A DNA stretch of 64,000 nucleotides. Source: Myxococcus stipitatus DSM 14675. Lineage in GTDB: Bacteria > Myxococcota > Myxococcia > Myxococcales > Myxococcaceae. The notes under the pieces are model-generated. The model searched no databases, was not told where the DNA came from, and was given only the letters and a program-made list of their open reading frames with translations. This document shows positions 32,795 through 43,432 of this stretch, piece after piece. The position numbers and the translations under genes are program-made. How positions within the stretch are numbered: the first letter of the stretch is position 1; every line of letters begins with the position of its first letter. The stretch spans positions 7,877,501 through 7,941,500 of the forward strand of contig NC_020126.1 of assembly GCF_000331735.1 (NCBI RefSeq), written 5' to 3'.

Positions 32795-33769
32795 TTGAGC
32801 ACCTCGACCTTCCGCTTGAAGTTCGCCGTCGTCCGCGAGGACCCCAGGCTCGAGCAGATTCTCATCGAACGAACCCGGGCCCGAGCCCTCCTCACCGTCG
32901 CCTCGGGTGGCTGCACGCTCCTCACGCTCGCGCACGAGAACCCCTCGGTGGAGCTCGTCGGCTTCGACTTCAACCCGCGACAACTCGACCACGTGCGAGA
33001 GAAGGCCGCGAGCCTCGGCACCGCGTCGCCCGAACACCTCAACATCCAGGCGGCGGCGCCCACGGGCCTGAATCAGCGCGGAGAGTTCGAGGGACTCTTC
33101 CGCACCCTGCGCCACTTCATCGAGGAGTTCGTGGCCCCAGCCTCGGAGCTCCAGCGCTTCTTCGACCCCACCACGTCCCCTTCCGAGCGGGACACCCTGT
33201 GCACCCCCTGGTTCGCCTCCGCCTACTGGCCCGTGGCCTTCCAGCTCGCGTTCGCGGACCCGTTCCTCCACGCCATGTTCGGACCCGCCGCCACGCAACA
33301 CGCGGCCCCCGGCTCCTACCCACGCTACTTCCAGGCCACCTTCGAGCGCGGCCTGCGCCGTGACGACGCCCACCGCAATCCCTATCTGCAACACGTGTTG
33401 CTCGGCGCCTACCTGCCCGAGGACTGTCCCGGGTATCTGCGCGCCACGAGCGTGCGCCCCTTCCAGCTCATCCAAGGCTCGCTGCCCGACGTGCCCGGCC
33501 TGGGCCGCTTCGACGTCATCTCCCTGTCCAACATCTTCGACTGGTCGGATGACACCCTCGTCGCTGAATGGGCCGCGCTGTTGTCGCGAGAAGCCCGCCC
33601 CGGCTGCGCCGTGCTGATGCGCCAGCTCAACAACCAGCGCGACCTGCGGCGCTTCTTCAGCCCCGCCTTCGAGTTCGACGACGCGCTGGGCACCCGGCTC
33701 CAGGCCCAGGACCGCAGCCTGTTCTACGAGCGCATCGAGGTCGGCTTCCGGCGGCCCACTCCCGCATGA
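32795..33769 (+). CDS. DUF3419/BtaA-like 3-amino-3-carboxypropyltransferase
   Basis: A ~324-residue SAM-dependent enzyme of the DUF3419 family, whose named member BtaA moves the aminocarboxypropyl group of SAM to diacylglycerol. The family opening FRLKFAVVREDPRLEQILIE is followed by a nucleotide-binding stretch (LLTVASGGCTLLTLAHENP, then ELVGFDFNPRQLDHVREKA). Later come FDVISLSNIFDWSDDTLVAEW and GCAVLMRQLNNQRDLRRFF. No ATG fits; TTG 32795 is the best start because homology begins at once. It is shorter than BtaA (~400), lacking part of the middle. No BtaB N-methyltransferase is adjacent, so the acceptor may not be diacylglycerol. It overlaps the next gene by ATGA. Confidence 0.8.
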   Translation: MSTSTFRLKFAVVREDPRLEQILIERTRARALLTVASGGCTLLTLAHENPSVELVGFDFNPRQLDHVREKAASLGTASPEHLNIQAAAPTGLNQRGEFEGLFRTLRHFIEEFVAPASELQRFFDPTTSPSERDTLCTPWFASAYWPVAFQLAFADPFLHAMFGPAATQHAAPGSYPRYFQATFERGLRRDDAHRNPYLQHVLLGAYLPEDCPGYLRATSVRPFQLIQGSLPDVPGLGRFDVISLSNIFDWSDDTLVAEWAALLSREARPGCAVLMRQLNNQRDLRRFFSPAFEFDDALGTRLQAQDRSLFYERIEVGFRRPTPA

Positions 33770-34692
33770 ACACGCCCAGCGTGCGCTACGTGGTCCTCCG
33801 GCCCGACACGCTCGGCCCGTACGTCGAGCGGCTCCGGCTGCTCGAGCGCGGAATCGAGTACCCCATCGCCGACGGCGCCGACCACTTCTTCATCGACCAC
33901 GGGCCCCACTACCACCCGTTCTTCTCCTCCATGGGAGAGGCGTACTTCCTCCTCGCCCTGCGCGGAGAAGAGCTGCTGGGCTCGGTGACGGGTGTCTCGC
34001 GGCAGGTCTTCCGCGGCACCCGCTCCGCCCAGGCGCTCTACATCTGCGACCTCAAGGTGGCCCCCCACGCGCGAGGAACGGGGCTCGCCCGAAGGCTCAT
34101 CCTCCAGGGGCTCACCCACCTGTTCCGCATCCCCGCCCTGCGAGGCACCCGGTTCTTCTACGGAGCCGCCATGCGCGGCGCACGCGGCGACGTCATGCAC
34201 ACGGTGCGCGGCTGGAATCCCCTGCGCATGGGCCGGCCCCAGAGCCGCCTCGCGCTCTACTTCGTGCCCCCGGCCCGCCTCGCCGCCCTCGACCTCACCC
34301 TCGCGCCCAAGCCCGTGCGGGGAGAAGGGCTCGTGCTCGGCCCCGCCCCGGACCGGCGGCTCGACGGCGCGGGGTGGTGCACCACCTCCGGCAGCAAGGA
34401 CCTCCAGCTCCGCTCCACCCAGAAGCCCTGGCCCCTGGTCCACCTCGCGGCGCCGCCCTCCGCGTGGACCCACGGCTGGGGACACTACCTGCGCACCTGC
34501 GGCCAGGAGCTCACCCTCCACCACCCTGAGTCGCTCGCCTGCTTCGCCATCGACGAACTGCTTGCGGACCATGTCGCATGGCTACAAGCCGTGGGCCTGC
34601 CCCCGGACGCCGCGTGCACCGTCTATTCTCTCGACCTCACCCGACTTAAGGGTACCCCCGCATGGGTGCACCTTCCCTCTTCCGAAATCTGA
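33766..34692 (+). CDS. GNAT family N-acetyltransferase
   Basis: A 308-residue protein. The GNAT core lies in the first half: YFLLALRGEELLGSVTGVSR, then YICDLKVAPHARGTGLARRLIL with the acetyl-CoA pyrophosphate loop (R-G-T-G-L-A), and RFFYGAAMRGARGDVMH. The second half (residues ~160-308) is an extra domain with no named family. The start at ATG 33766 overlaps the BtaA-like stop (ATGA), and the 3' end overlaps the next gene by 31 bp, so the three genes act as one unit. The substrate is unknown; the amino group of an aminocarboxypropyl product is a reasonable guess. Confidence 0.8.
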   Translation: MNTPSVRYVVLRPDTLGPYVERLRLLERGIEYPIADGADHFFIDHGPHYHPFFSSMGEAYFLLALRGEELLGSVTGVSRQVFRGTRSAQALYICDLKVAPHARGTGLARRLILQGLTHLFRIPALRGTRFFYGAAMRGARGDVMHTVRGWNPLRMGRPQSRLALYFVPPARLAALDLTLAPKPVRGEGLVLGPAPDRRLDGAGWCTTSGSKDLQLRSTQKPWPLVHLAAPPSAWTHGWGHYLRTCGQELTLHHPESLACFAIDELLADHVAWLQAVGLPPDAACTVYSLDLTRLKGTPAWVHLPSSEI

Positions 34693-35375
34693 AGCTGCGC
34701 GGACACATCGCCACCCTGAAGGCCGAGTGGAGCGCCAGCGAGTCCTCCACCTACCTGCGCGCGCTGCGCGACGGCACGTTCGAGCGCACCGACTTCATCG
34801 AGACCCAGCGCCAGTTCTTCTCCGCCGTGGCGCACTTCTCGCGGCCCATGGCCCTGCTCGCCAGCAGGCTGCCTCGGCCCGAGCTTCGCCTGCCCTTGGT
34901 GGAGAACGTCTTCGACGAGCACGGCCGAGGCACACTCGCGCACGGCCACGAGCAGACCTTCCTGGTGCTCCTGGAGCGGCTCGGCGCCTCCGTGGAGCAC
35001 ATCCACGACGACGCCTTCTGGCCGGAGGTCCGCAAGTTCAACGCCGCGCTGACCGGCATCGCGAGCTTCGAGCCGACCCACACCGCCCTGGCCGTGTTCG
35101 GCATCATCGAGGACCTGTTCAGCGGCATCTCGCTGGAGCTGGGGCGCGGCATCGTCGCCCGGGGCTGGCTCGCCGCGGACCAGGTGACGCACTACCCCAC
35201 CCACGCGACGCTCGACGAGGAGCACGCGGACGGGTTCTACCGCCAGCTCGACGCCCCCTATGAAGCGTCCGCCACCACCGCGCGGGACATCGAGCAGGGG
35301 CTCGTGCTCGGCGGGCACCTCTTCCTCGGCCTCTACGAGGACCTGTACCGCGCCCGGCGACGCCGCCTGGGTTGA
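34662..35375 (+). CDS. Haem-oxygenase-like diiron (TenA/PqqC/CADD-like) protein
   Basis: A 237-residue, all-helical protein of the iron-containing redox enzyme (HDO) type. Candidate metal ligands sit where expected: FIETQRQFFSAVAHFSRP (Glu and His), LVENVFDEHGRGTLAHGHEQ (Asp-Glu-His-Gly and His), FGIIEDLFSGIS (Glu) and HYPTHATLDEEHADGFYRQL (His, Asp, His). Known relatives use two irons to oxidise or cleave small amino-acid-like substrates. Translation starts at ATG 34662 inside the GNAT gene. Third gene of the cassette, after a SAM-derived aminocarboxypropyl transferase and an acetyltransferase, it could oxidise their product. This is inference; the reaction is unknown. Confidence 0.8.
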   Translation: MGAPSLFRNLKLRGHIATLKAEWSASESSTYLRALRDGTFERTDFIETQRQFFSAVAHFSRPMALLASRLPRPELRLPLVENVFDEHGRGTLAHGHEQTFLVLLERLGASVEHIHDDAFWPEVRKFNAALTGIASFEPTHTALAVFGIIEDLFSGISLELGRGIVARGWLAADQVTHYPTHATLDEEHADGFYRQLDAPYEASATTARDIEQGLVLGGHLFLGLYEDLYRARRRRLG

Positions 35376-35465
35376 GTGCTCTTCCGCGCACTTCGCCCCA
35401 CGCGCCCGCCAGGTCAGCCCCGCCCCGGCTGGCCGTGGCGCCCGGCTTGGGCTAGCACCCTCTCC

Positions 35466-36074
35466 ATGCCCCTCCTCGCACTCGTCCGTCATGGTCAGTC
35501 GCTGTGGAACCACGAGAACCGCTTCACGGGCCTCGTGGACGTGCCCCTCACCGACAAAGGCCGAGAAGAGGCGCGGCTCGCCGCGCGGGCGCTCCAGGGC
35601 CTCACGTTCGACGTCGCCTATACGTCCGCGCTCATCCGCGCGCAGGAGACGCTCGACATCATCCTCAAGGCCCTGCGCCAGCACCCGCCCATCATCCGGG
35701 ATGCCGCCCTCAACGAGCGCGGCTACGGCGACCTCCAGGGGCTCAACAAGGCGGATGCGGCCCAGCGCTTCGGCGACGAGCAGGTGAAGCTCTGGCGGCG
35801 CTCCTACGACGTCCGCCCCCCGAATGGCGAGTCCCTGGAGATGACCGCCCAGCGCGTGCTGCCCTTCTACGACCGGGCCATCAGCGGCGACATCCGCCTG
35901 GGGAAGAACGTCCTCGTCGTGGCCCATGGGAACTCGAATCGCTCCCTGGTGATGAAGCTGGACCGGCTCTCCGGGGAGCAGGTGGTGGGGCTGGAGCTGG
36001 CGACCGGGGTCCCCCTCCTCTACGAGCTGTCCGCCGATACAGCCGTGCTGTCCAAACAGACTCTCACGCCTTGA
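35466..36074 (+). CDS. gpmA: 2,3-bisphosphoglycerate-dependent phosphoglycerate mutase (GpmA-like)
   Basis: A 202-residue histidine phosphatase. The start is ATG 35466, so that the catalytic RHGQS sits near the N-terminus (MPLLALVRHGQSLWNHENRF). It continues with TGLVDVPLTDKGREEA, SALIRAQETLDIIL, LNERGYGDLQGLNKADAAQ and VAHGNSNRSLVMKL with the second catalytic His. The NERGYGDLQGLNK phrase marks the dPGM branch rather than general phosphatases. It is shorter than E. coli GpmA (~250), but bacterial versions near 200 are common. It is glycolytic and cytosolic, 90 bp after the diiron gene and probably unrelated to it. Confidence 0.87.
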   Translation: MPLLALVRHGQSLWNHENRFTGLVDVPLTDKGREEARLAARALQGLTFDVAYTSALIRAQETLDIILKALRQHPPIIRDAALNERGYGDLQGLNKADAAQRFGDEQVKLWRRSYDVRPPNGESLEMTAQRVLPFYDRAISGDIRLGKNVLVVAHGNSNRSLVMKLDRLSGEQVVGLELATGVPLLYELSADTAVLSKQTLTP

Positions 36075-36192
36075 GACAGCGAGGAGCGCCCCGAGGGAGC
36101 GACAGGGGGGGCCCTTGTTCGTGGCGGGATTGAATGCCATGAGGCACCCGCCGTCTGATGTGTCGAGTACACGAAACCAAGGACGCTCCCCC

Positions 36193-36963
36193 ATGAAGGC
36201 CCTCGCCCTCGCAGTCGCCCTGCTGACCGCCGCTCCCTCCCTCGCGCAAGACAACAACGCGGACAAGCTCCGGGCTCCCGCCCCCACCGCGGCGACGACC
36301 GAGACCGAGGCCGCGCAGAAGAGCGAGATGACCGCCGAGGGCGCCGACGCCGCGAAGTTCCGCGCTCCCCCGCCGGGCCGCCCGATGCCGAACTACCCGG
36401 GCTACGAGCCGGGCTCCGGCCCGAACTACCCCTACCCGCCGAACCACACGGGCACGCTGGTGGTCCTCAGCCGCGAGGAGCTGACCGAGCGCCTGGAGCG
36501 GATGGAGGAGCTGCTCGAGTACCTGGACGAGCGCGCGGACCGCAACACCCGCACCCGGCTGCGTCGCGCGCAGGAGACCCTGAACACCCTGATGCGTCAG
36601 GTCTCCGAGGCGCCCCTGCTCGCCACGGTGATGCCGCGTCCGCAGCCGCCCCCGCCGCCGCGCGAGCCGGTCATCCGCCCGATGTCGCAGAACGCCTTCG
36701 GGAAGCTCGATGACGCCATCGCCCGTGAGAACTTCAACGACGACAAGCTCCGCGTCCTCTACGCGGGCATCCACAACAACAACTTCCTGTGCTCGCAGGT
36801 CGCCGCGTTGCTGGAGCGCTTCCCGTTCACCAATGACAAGCTGAACGCGCTGCGCGCCCTCAAGCCGCGCATCATCGACCCGGAGAACCACTTCATCCTC
36901 ATCAACCTCTTCAAGTTCTCCAGCGACAAGAAGCGCGCCCAGGAAGTCCTGTCGCAGCGCTGA
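36193..36963 (+). CDS. DUF4476 domain exported protein
   Basis: A 256-residue protein with a signal peptide (MKALALAVALLTAAPSLAQ), chosen over a longer in-frame start. A Pro/Ala/Glu linker with PPGRPMPNYPGYEPGSGPNY follows, then a coiled-coil-prone helix (REELTERLERMEELLEYLDE). The C-terminus, from ~residue 165, is a DUF4476 domain: FGKLDDAIARENFNDDKLRV, then ENHFILINLFKFSSDKKRAQ. DUF4476 is a helical domain of unknown function common in myxobacteria and Bacteroidetes envelope proteins. It is followed by a strong intrinsic terminator, so it is probably a single-gene transcript. Confidence 0.85.
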   Translation: MKALALAVALLTAAPSLAQDNNADKLRAPAPTAATTETEAAQKSEMTAEGADAAKFRAPPPGRPMPNYPGYEPGSGPNYPYPPNHTGTLVVLSREELTERLERMEELLEYLDERADRNTRTRLRRAQETLNTLMRQVSEAPLLATVMPRPQPPPPPREPVIRPMSQNAFGKLDDAIARENFNDDKLRVLYAGIHNNNFLCSQVAALLERFPFTNDKLNALRALKPRIIDPENHFILINLFKFSSDKKRAQEVLSQR

Positions 36964-36989
36964 AGACAGAAGACACGGATGGAAGCACC

Positions 36990-37019
36990 CGGGCGTCGCG
37001 GCCACCCCCGCGACGCCCG
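36990..37019 (+). terminator. Intrinsic terminator of the DUF4476 gene
   Basis: A perfect 12-bp GC-rich stem (36990-37001 with 37008-37019) with a 6-nt loop is followed directly by TTGTGTTT. It is 27 bp after the stop codon. Confidence 0.85.
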
Positions 37020-37041
37020 TTGTGTTTCCAGCGCTCGCGCC

Positions 37042-37222
37042 TCACGGCTTCGCGAGCACAACCAACAAGGCGTGCCCTTCCGCCGAGTCCACGCTGCCGT
37101 GTACGGCGGCCAGCACCTGGCCGTGTTCATCGAGCGCGAAGGCATACGGCAGCGGGTCGGAGGCAAGCCCCAGCGTCCTCGCCATCGCCCCGTCCTTGTC
37201 GAGCCAGGTGTCTTCCCCGGCG
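37042..37222 (-). pseudogene. C-terminal relic of a thioredoxin-like (TlpA-type) protein
   Basis: The minus strand, in a frame different from hemN, reads GEDTWLDKDGAMARTLGLAS, DPLPYAFALDEHGQVLAAVH and GSVDSAEGHALLVVLAKP, then TGA at 37042. This is the typical second half of a thioredoxin-fold protein (cis-Pro loop, LDEHGQV strand). The N-terminal half with the CxxC site is absent; the frame is lost exactly at the end of hemN. A 47-residue product from an internal ATG is possible but would have no active site. Confidence 0.6.
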
Positions 37223-38593
37223 CTACACGGTCCGCGAGAAGCGCGGTCGCTCGGCCTTCGCGAGGCGCGCGTCGAACACCATCGCCACGTTGCGAACGAA
37301 GAGCTTCCCCAGGGCCGTCAGCTCGAGCTGCGTCCCCGAGCGGACGAGCAGCCCGTCCTCCTCGAACGGGCGCAGCCGCTCCAGCTCGGGCGCGAAGTCG
37401 CGGAGGCTGTCTTCGCCCAGGTCCACCCAGGCATTGCACATGAGCTGGGTGATGACACCCCGGCGCCTCCGGTCATCCTCCGTGAGCAGCAGGCCGCGCT
37501 CCGTGGCGAGCCGCCCCTGCGAAATCCGCTCGTAGTAGGCGGGCAGCGGGCGGACGTTCTGCGCATAGGCCCCGTCCACGTCGCTGATGCCCGTGCTGCC
37601 CAGCGCCACCACGTCCGAGGCCGCCTTCACCGTGTAGCCCTGGAAGTTGCGCCCCAGGCGCCGCTCCGACAGTGCGCGGGCCAGCTCATCCTCCGGCACA
37701 GCGAAGTGGTCCATGCCGATGGGCTGATAGCCCGCGCCCACGAAGGCGGACGCCGCCGCGCGGAAGAGTTCCAGCTTCACGGAGGCGCCAGGAATCGCGT
37801 CGGCCGGCATCCGCCGCTGGTGCTTGAGCACCTCCGGCATGAACGCGAACGAGTAGACGGCGAGCCGGTCCGGCCGCATCTCCAGCACGGTCTTCAGCGT
37901 CCGAGCCCAGCTCCGAGGCTCCTGATACGGCAGGCCGTAGATGAGGTCGAAGTTCACGCCCGTGAAGCCCAGCGCGCGCGCATGCTCCAGCAGGCTCCGG
38001 GTCCGCTCGGGCGTCTGGAGCCGGTTCGTCGCCTCCTGCACGCGCGAGTCGAAGTCCTGCAACCCCATGGACAGCCGGTTGAAGCCCAGCGCGCGCAGCA
38101 GCGAGAGCTGCTCCCCGGTCGTCACGGAGGGATGGACCTCGATGGCCACCTCCGCGTCGGGCATCGGCGTGAAGCGCCGCGTGAGCTCCGTCCAGAGCCG
38201 CTCGAGCTGCGGCTCCGTGAGGAACGTCGGGGTGCCTCCGCCCCAGTGAATCTGGGAGAGCCGCCGCCGAGACCCCAGCCGTTCCGCCACCAGGTCCAGC
38301 TCCATCACCAGGTGGTCCAGGTACCGGTCCGCCGCGCTGGAGTCCTTGCTGATGACCACGTTGCAGCCGCAGTACCAGCAGAGGCTGTGGCAGAACGGCA
38401 GGTGGACATAGAGCGAGAGAGGCTCCGAGGGCTCGCGCGCCCCCGCGCTCCGCAGTCGCTCGTCCAGCGATTCGGGGCCGAAGTCCCGGCGCCACTCCGG
38501 CGCGGTGGGGTAGCTCGTGTAGCGAGGCCCGGAGACGTCATACCGGCTCAGCAGCTCCGGCGAGGGACGGGGGACCCCTGGAAGTGTTTCCAT
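37223..38593 (-). CDS. hemN: Oxygen-independent coproporphyrinogen III oxidase
   Basis: A 456-residue radical SAM enzyme that decarboxylates coproporphyrinogen III to protoporphyrinogen IX without O2. ATG 38593 gives the normal HemN N-terminus (YDVSGPRYTSYPTAPEW). The cluster motif is CHSLCWYCGC with Cys68, Cys72, Cys75 and Cys77, the CxxxCxxCxC of true HemN rather than HemW. Next are IHWGGGTPTFL (SAM-binding GGGTP) and NFDLIYGLPYQ. Length matches (about 457). It lies 119 bp downstream of ccoG on the same strand, supplying haem for the oxidase under low O2; a shared transcript is likely but not certain. Confidence 0.95.
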   Translation of the reverse strand: METLPGVPRPSPELLSRYDVSGPRYTSYPTAPEWRRDFGPESLDERLRSAGAREPSEPLSLYVHLPFCHSLCWYCGCNVVISKDSSAADRYLDHLVMELDLVAERLGSRRRLSQIHWGGGTPTFLTEPQLERLWTELTRRFTPMPDAEVAIEVHPSVTTGEQLSLLRALGFNRLSMGLQDFDSRVQEATNRLQTPERTRSLLEHARALGFTGVNFDLIYGLPYQEPRSWARTLKTVLEMRPDRLAVYSFAFMPEVLKHQRRMPADAIPGASVKLELFRAAASAFVGAGYQPIGMDHFAVPEDELARALSERRLGRNFQGYTVKAASDVVALGSTGISDVDGAYAQNVRPLPAYYERISQGRLATERGLLLTEDDRRRRGVITQLMCNAWVDLGEDSLRDFAPELERLRPFEEDGLLVRSGTQLELTALGKLFVRNVAMVFDARLAKAERPRFSRTV

Positions 38594-38712
38594 GTCGCCC
38601 CCAGCCACTCCAAGCCGCGTGCCACGCGCCCCGCCTCGGCCACGCCCCAGCCCGCGCAGATTCTGCGAGGCGCCCACCAGGGCCCGCATCACTTTCGCGG
38701 GCCCCCAAGAAG

Positions 38713-40131
38713 TCAGCGGCCCGGGGACGGAGGGCCGAGGAAGCGGGCCTCCATCCGCTTCACCTCACGCGACGCGGAGTCCGTCACCTCGACGATGAAG
38801 GTGAAGGGCACCTCCGTCTCCCCCTGTGGCGCGAGGATGAACAGCGGCACCCGGAAGTCCTCCAGCGAGGCGAGCCGCACCTCGGCTTGAGGGATGACCG
38901 CCTGCACGGAGGCCGGGGCCTGCACGGTGAGGGTGAACGTGGAGGGCTCGGGGTTCTTGTTCACCAGGTGCAGCTCGAACTGATTGCGCACCCGTCCTTC
39001 CTCCACGAGATAGGGCATGCCCTGGAAGCGCAGCAGGTTCGCCTCGAACGGGACCCGCTTCGCGAGGCTCCACACCAGGCCCACCACGGAGGCCAGGAGC
39101 AGCGCGCCATACAGCGCCAGCCGAGGGCGCCACATCCGGCGAGGCTTGCCCGCCAGGCCGTTGAGCGAGTCGTAGCGGATGAGCCCGCGCGGACGGCCCA
39201 CCCGGTCCATCACCTCGTCACACGCGTCGATGCACTGCGCACACGCCAGACACTCCATCTGCAAGCCATTGCGGATGTCGATGCCCGTGGGGCACGCGGT
39301 GACACACTTGCGGCAGTCCACGCAGTCGCCCCGCGCGGGGGCTTCCTTCGGGAGCGCCTTCAACAGCCGGCCCCGAGGCTCTCCGCGCCGCACGTCGTAG
39401 CCGACGATGAGCGAGTGGTCGTCCTGCATGGCCGACTGGAGCCGCCCATACGGGCACACCACCACGCAGAGCTGCTCACGGAACCACGCGAAGTTGAAGT
39501 ACAGCGCGCCCGAGACCGCCATGGCCCAGGTGAAGGCCACCGGAGACGCCCCAGGCCCTCCGGCCACCATGGACACCAGCCCTCCCGCGGACACGAAGAG
39601 GCTGAGCGCGGCGTGCGCGATGAGCAGCGACACGCCCACGTACGCCCCATGCTTCGCCACCGCGCGAGCCACCCGGCCCGGCGTCCACGGCGCGCCCTCC
39701 AGCCGGAGCCGGCGCTCTCGAGGCCCGTCGAAGAAGCGCTCCAGCGGGCGATAGACGCCCTCCAGGAACACCGTCTGGGGACAGGCCCAGCCACACCACA
39801 CGCGCCCCAGCCAGGCGGTGATGAACAACAGGCCGAACCCCGTGGCGGTAAGCAGGAAGAGCACCCGCCAGAAGTCCTGCGCGTTGTACGTGGCGCCGAA
39901 GAGGAAGAAGCGGCGGGCCTCCACGTCCAGGTGAATCGCGGGGCGCCCGCCCACCTGCACCAGGGGCAGCGCGACGTAGAGGGCGATGAGCACCGCGAAC
40001 GCCACCCGTCGCCAGGTGATGAAGCGTCCCCGGACATCCGAGGGATGAATCGCCCGCCGCGAGCCATCCGCGTTGATGGAGCCGAGCTGGTCGATGCGCG
40101 GCGGGCCTTCTTGATGGGGAGCGGTCGCCAT
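38713..40131 (-). CDS. ccoG: cbb3 oxidase accessory protein CcoG (RdxA/FixG-type)
   Basis: A 472-residue membrane iron-sulphur protein, proposed to reduce Cu(II) for cbb3 oxidase assembly. It has an N-terminal membrane region, then WCGWACPQTVFLEGVYRPLE, the CcoG signature. Two ferredoxin-type 4Fe-4S motifs follow at CVDCRKCVTACPTGIDI and CLACAQCIDACDEV. The C-terminal part is an Ig-like periplasmic domain (FELHLVNKNPEPSTFTLTVQ) after a further transmembrane helix. Length and order fit the family. It lies 18 bp after ccoP. Confidence 0.95.
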   Translation of the reverse strand: MATAPHQEGPPRIDQLGSINADGSRRAIHPSDVRGRFITWRRVAFAVLIALYVALPLVQVGGRPAIHLDVEARRFFLFGATYNAQDFWRVLFLLTATGFGLLFITAWLGRVWCGWACPQTVFLEGVYRPLERFFDGPRERRLRLEGAPWTPGRVARAVAKHGAYVGVSLLIAHAALSLFVSAGGLVSMVAGGPGASPVAFTWAMAVSGALYFNFAWFREQLCVVVCPYGRLQSAMQDDHSLIVGYDVRRGEPRGRLLKALPKEAPARGDCVDCRKCVTACPTGIDIRNGLQMECLACAQCIDACDEVMDRVGRPRGLIRYDSLNGLAGKPRRMWRPRLALYGALLLASVVGLVWSLAKRVPFEANLLRFQGMPYLVEEGRVRNQFELHLVNKNPEPSTFTLTVQAPASVQAVIPQAEVRLASLEDFRVPLFILAPQGETEVPFTFIVEVTDSASREVKRMEARFLGPPSPGR

Positions 40132-40149
40132 GAGCGGGTCCTCGGAGCC

Positions 40150-40701
40150 TTACGGCTTCTCGGCCTCTCCCTGCGGAGCCTTCCCGCCCGGCGCGTTCGT
40201 CCCCTTGAGCGTCAGCACATACGCGGTGACGGCCTTCACCCGCTCCGCGCCCAGCGTCCGCTCCCACGCGGGCATGCCCTTGGCCACCGCGCCGTCGGCC
40301 ACCACCTTGTGGATGGCCATGGGCGCCGCGCCGTGCAGCCAGAAGCCGTCCGTCAGGTTGGGGCCGATGAGGCCCTGCCCCTGCGCGCCATGGCAGGCGG
40401 CGCAGTTGGCCTGGAACACGGCCTTGCCGCTGTCGAGGGACGTCGGGTCCTTCACCAGCTTCAGCAGCAGCTCATCCGACGCGGGCGTGTTGCTGGCCAT
40501 GCGCTGGGCATGCTCGGCGGACTCGGCCGCGTATTCGCCCAGCTGTCCCGGGCTCAGCTCCGCGACGTGGTACCAGAACCAGTAGCCCGCCCCGAAGACG
40601 AGCGTCGTCCAGAGGAGGAACAGCCACCAGTTGGGCAGGTTGTTGTCGTGCTCCTCGATGCCGTCATAGATGTGATGAATCAGCGGCTTGTCGCTACTCA
40701 T
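40150..40701 (-). CDS. ccoP: Short CcoP-type subunit of cbb3 oxidase with a single haem c
   Basis: A 183-residue protein. ATG 40701 has GGAGGG five bases upstream; a GTG two codons earlier is less likely. The N-terminus HHIYDGIEEHDNNLPNWWLF is diagnostic of CcoP, followed by one membrane helix. There is only one haem-c motif, CAACH at 100-104, with an axial-Met candidate in KGMPAWERTLG. Classical CcoP (~300 residues) has two haem c, so this is the shortened type found together with fused CcoNO. It receives electrons from soluble or Act-linked cytochrome c. It overlaps ccoQ by 8 bp. Confidence 0.9.
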   Translation of the reverse strand: MSSDKPLIHHIYDGIEEHDNNLPNWWLFLLWTTLVFGAGYWFWYHVAELSPGQLGEYAAESAEHAQRMASNTPASDELLLKLVKDPTSLDSGKAVFQANCAACHGAQGQGLIGPNLTDGFWLHGAAPMAIHKVVADGAVAKGMPAWERTLGAERVKAVTAYVLTLKGTNAPGGKAPQGEAEKP

Positions 40702-40872
40702 GGCCACCCTCCCCGCGCTCCGACAAAGGCATCCGCGAGAGGCCGTCGTAGTCCTGGCTCCTGCGCGCTCCGAACAGCCACGCGCAGACGCCCAGGAAGA
40801 CGGCGACGAACAAGACCAGCGCGAAGAGCGGCAGCTCCTCCAGCGTCATCCCCTGGTAGAATTGCTTGTACA

Positions 40873-40873
<1 letters not shown>
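40694..40873 (-). CDS. ccoQ: CcoQ/FixQ-like small subunit
   Basis: A 59-residue protein, MYKQFYQGMTLEELPLFALV then a single transmembrane helix and a short charged tail (ARRSQDYDGLSRMPLSERGE). The pattern of one helix plus an acidic or charged tail between ccoNO and ccoP is that of CcoQ/FixQ, which stabilises the oxidase. Its ATG overlaps the ccoNO stop (TGATG) and its stop overlaps the ccoP start, giving tight coupling. Confidence 0.85.
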
Positions 40874-43233
<2,360 letters not shown>

Positions 43234-43237
43234 GGAG

Positions 43238-43432
43238 TCACTCCTGAGAAGTCGAAGGCGACGACGGCCCGTCGGACCGCGCCACGGAAGGGGCGCTGTC
43301 GTCCTCGAGCGGAAAGAGCGAGAGCCGGTCGGCCTGCTCATGGTCCCGGTGCCGCATGCTGTAGACGAACAGCAGCACCGAGCTGGCCACGAGCATCAGG
43401 CTCACGAAGACCTGGAGCACGAGCACGTTCAT
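43238..43432 (-). CDS. ccoS: cbb3 oxidase assembly protein CcoS
   Basis: A 64-residue protein, MNVLVLQVFVSLMLVASSVL, one N-terminal transmembrane helix followed by a polar tail (HRDHEQADRLSLFPLEDD) with the Asp-Arg-Leu-S-L-x-P-L phrase typical of CcoS. It is needed for cofactor insertion into the oxidase. ATG 43432 overlaps the ccoI stop (ATGA), and its own stop is 4 bp before the ccoNO start. Confidence 0.92.
   Translation of the reverse strand: MNVLVLQVFVSLMLVASSVLLFVYSMRHRDHEQADRLSLFPLEDDSAPSVARSDGPSSPSTSQE

Noticed and set aside
32795..33769. Calling the gene btaA for betaine-lipid (DGTS) synthesis
   Set aside because: The protein is shorter than BtaA, no BtaB partner is adjacent, and the neighbours suggest another product.
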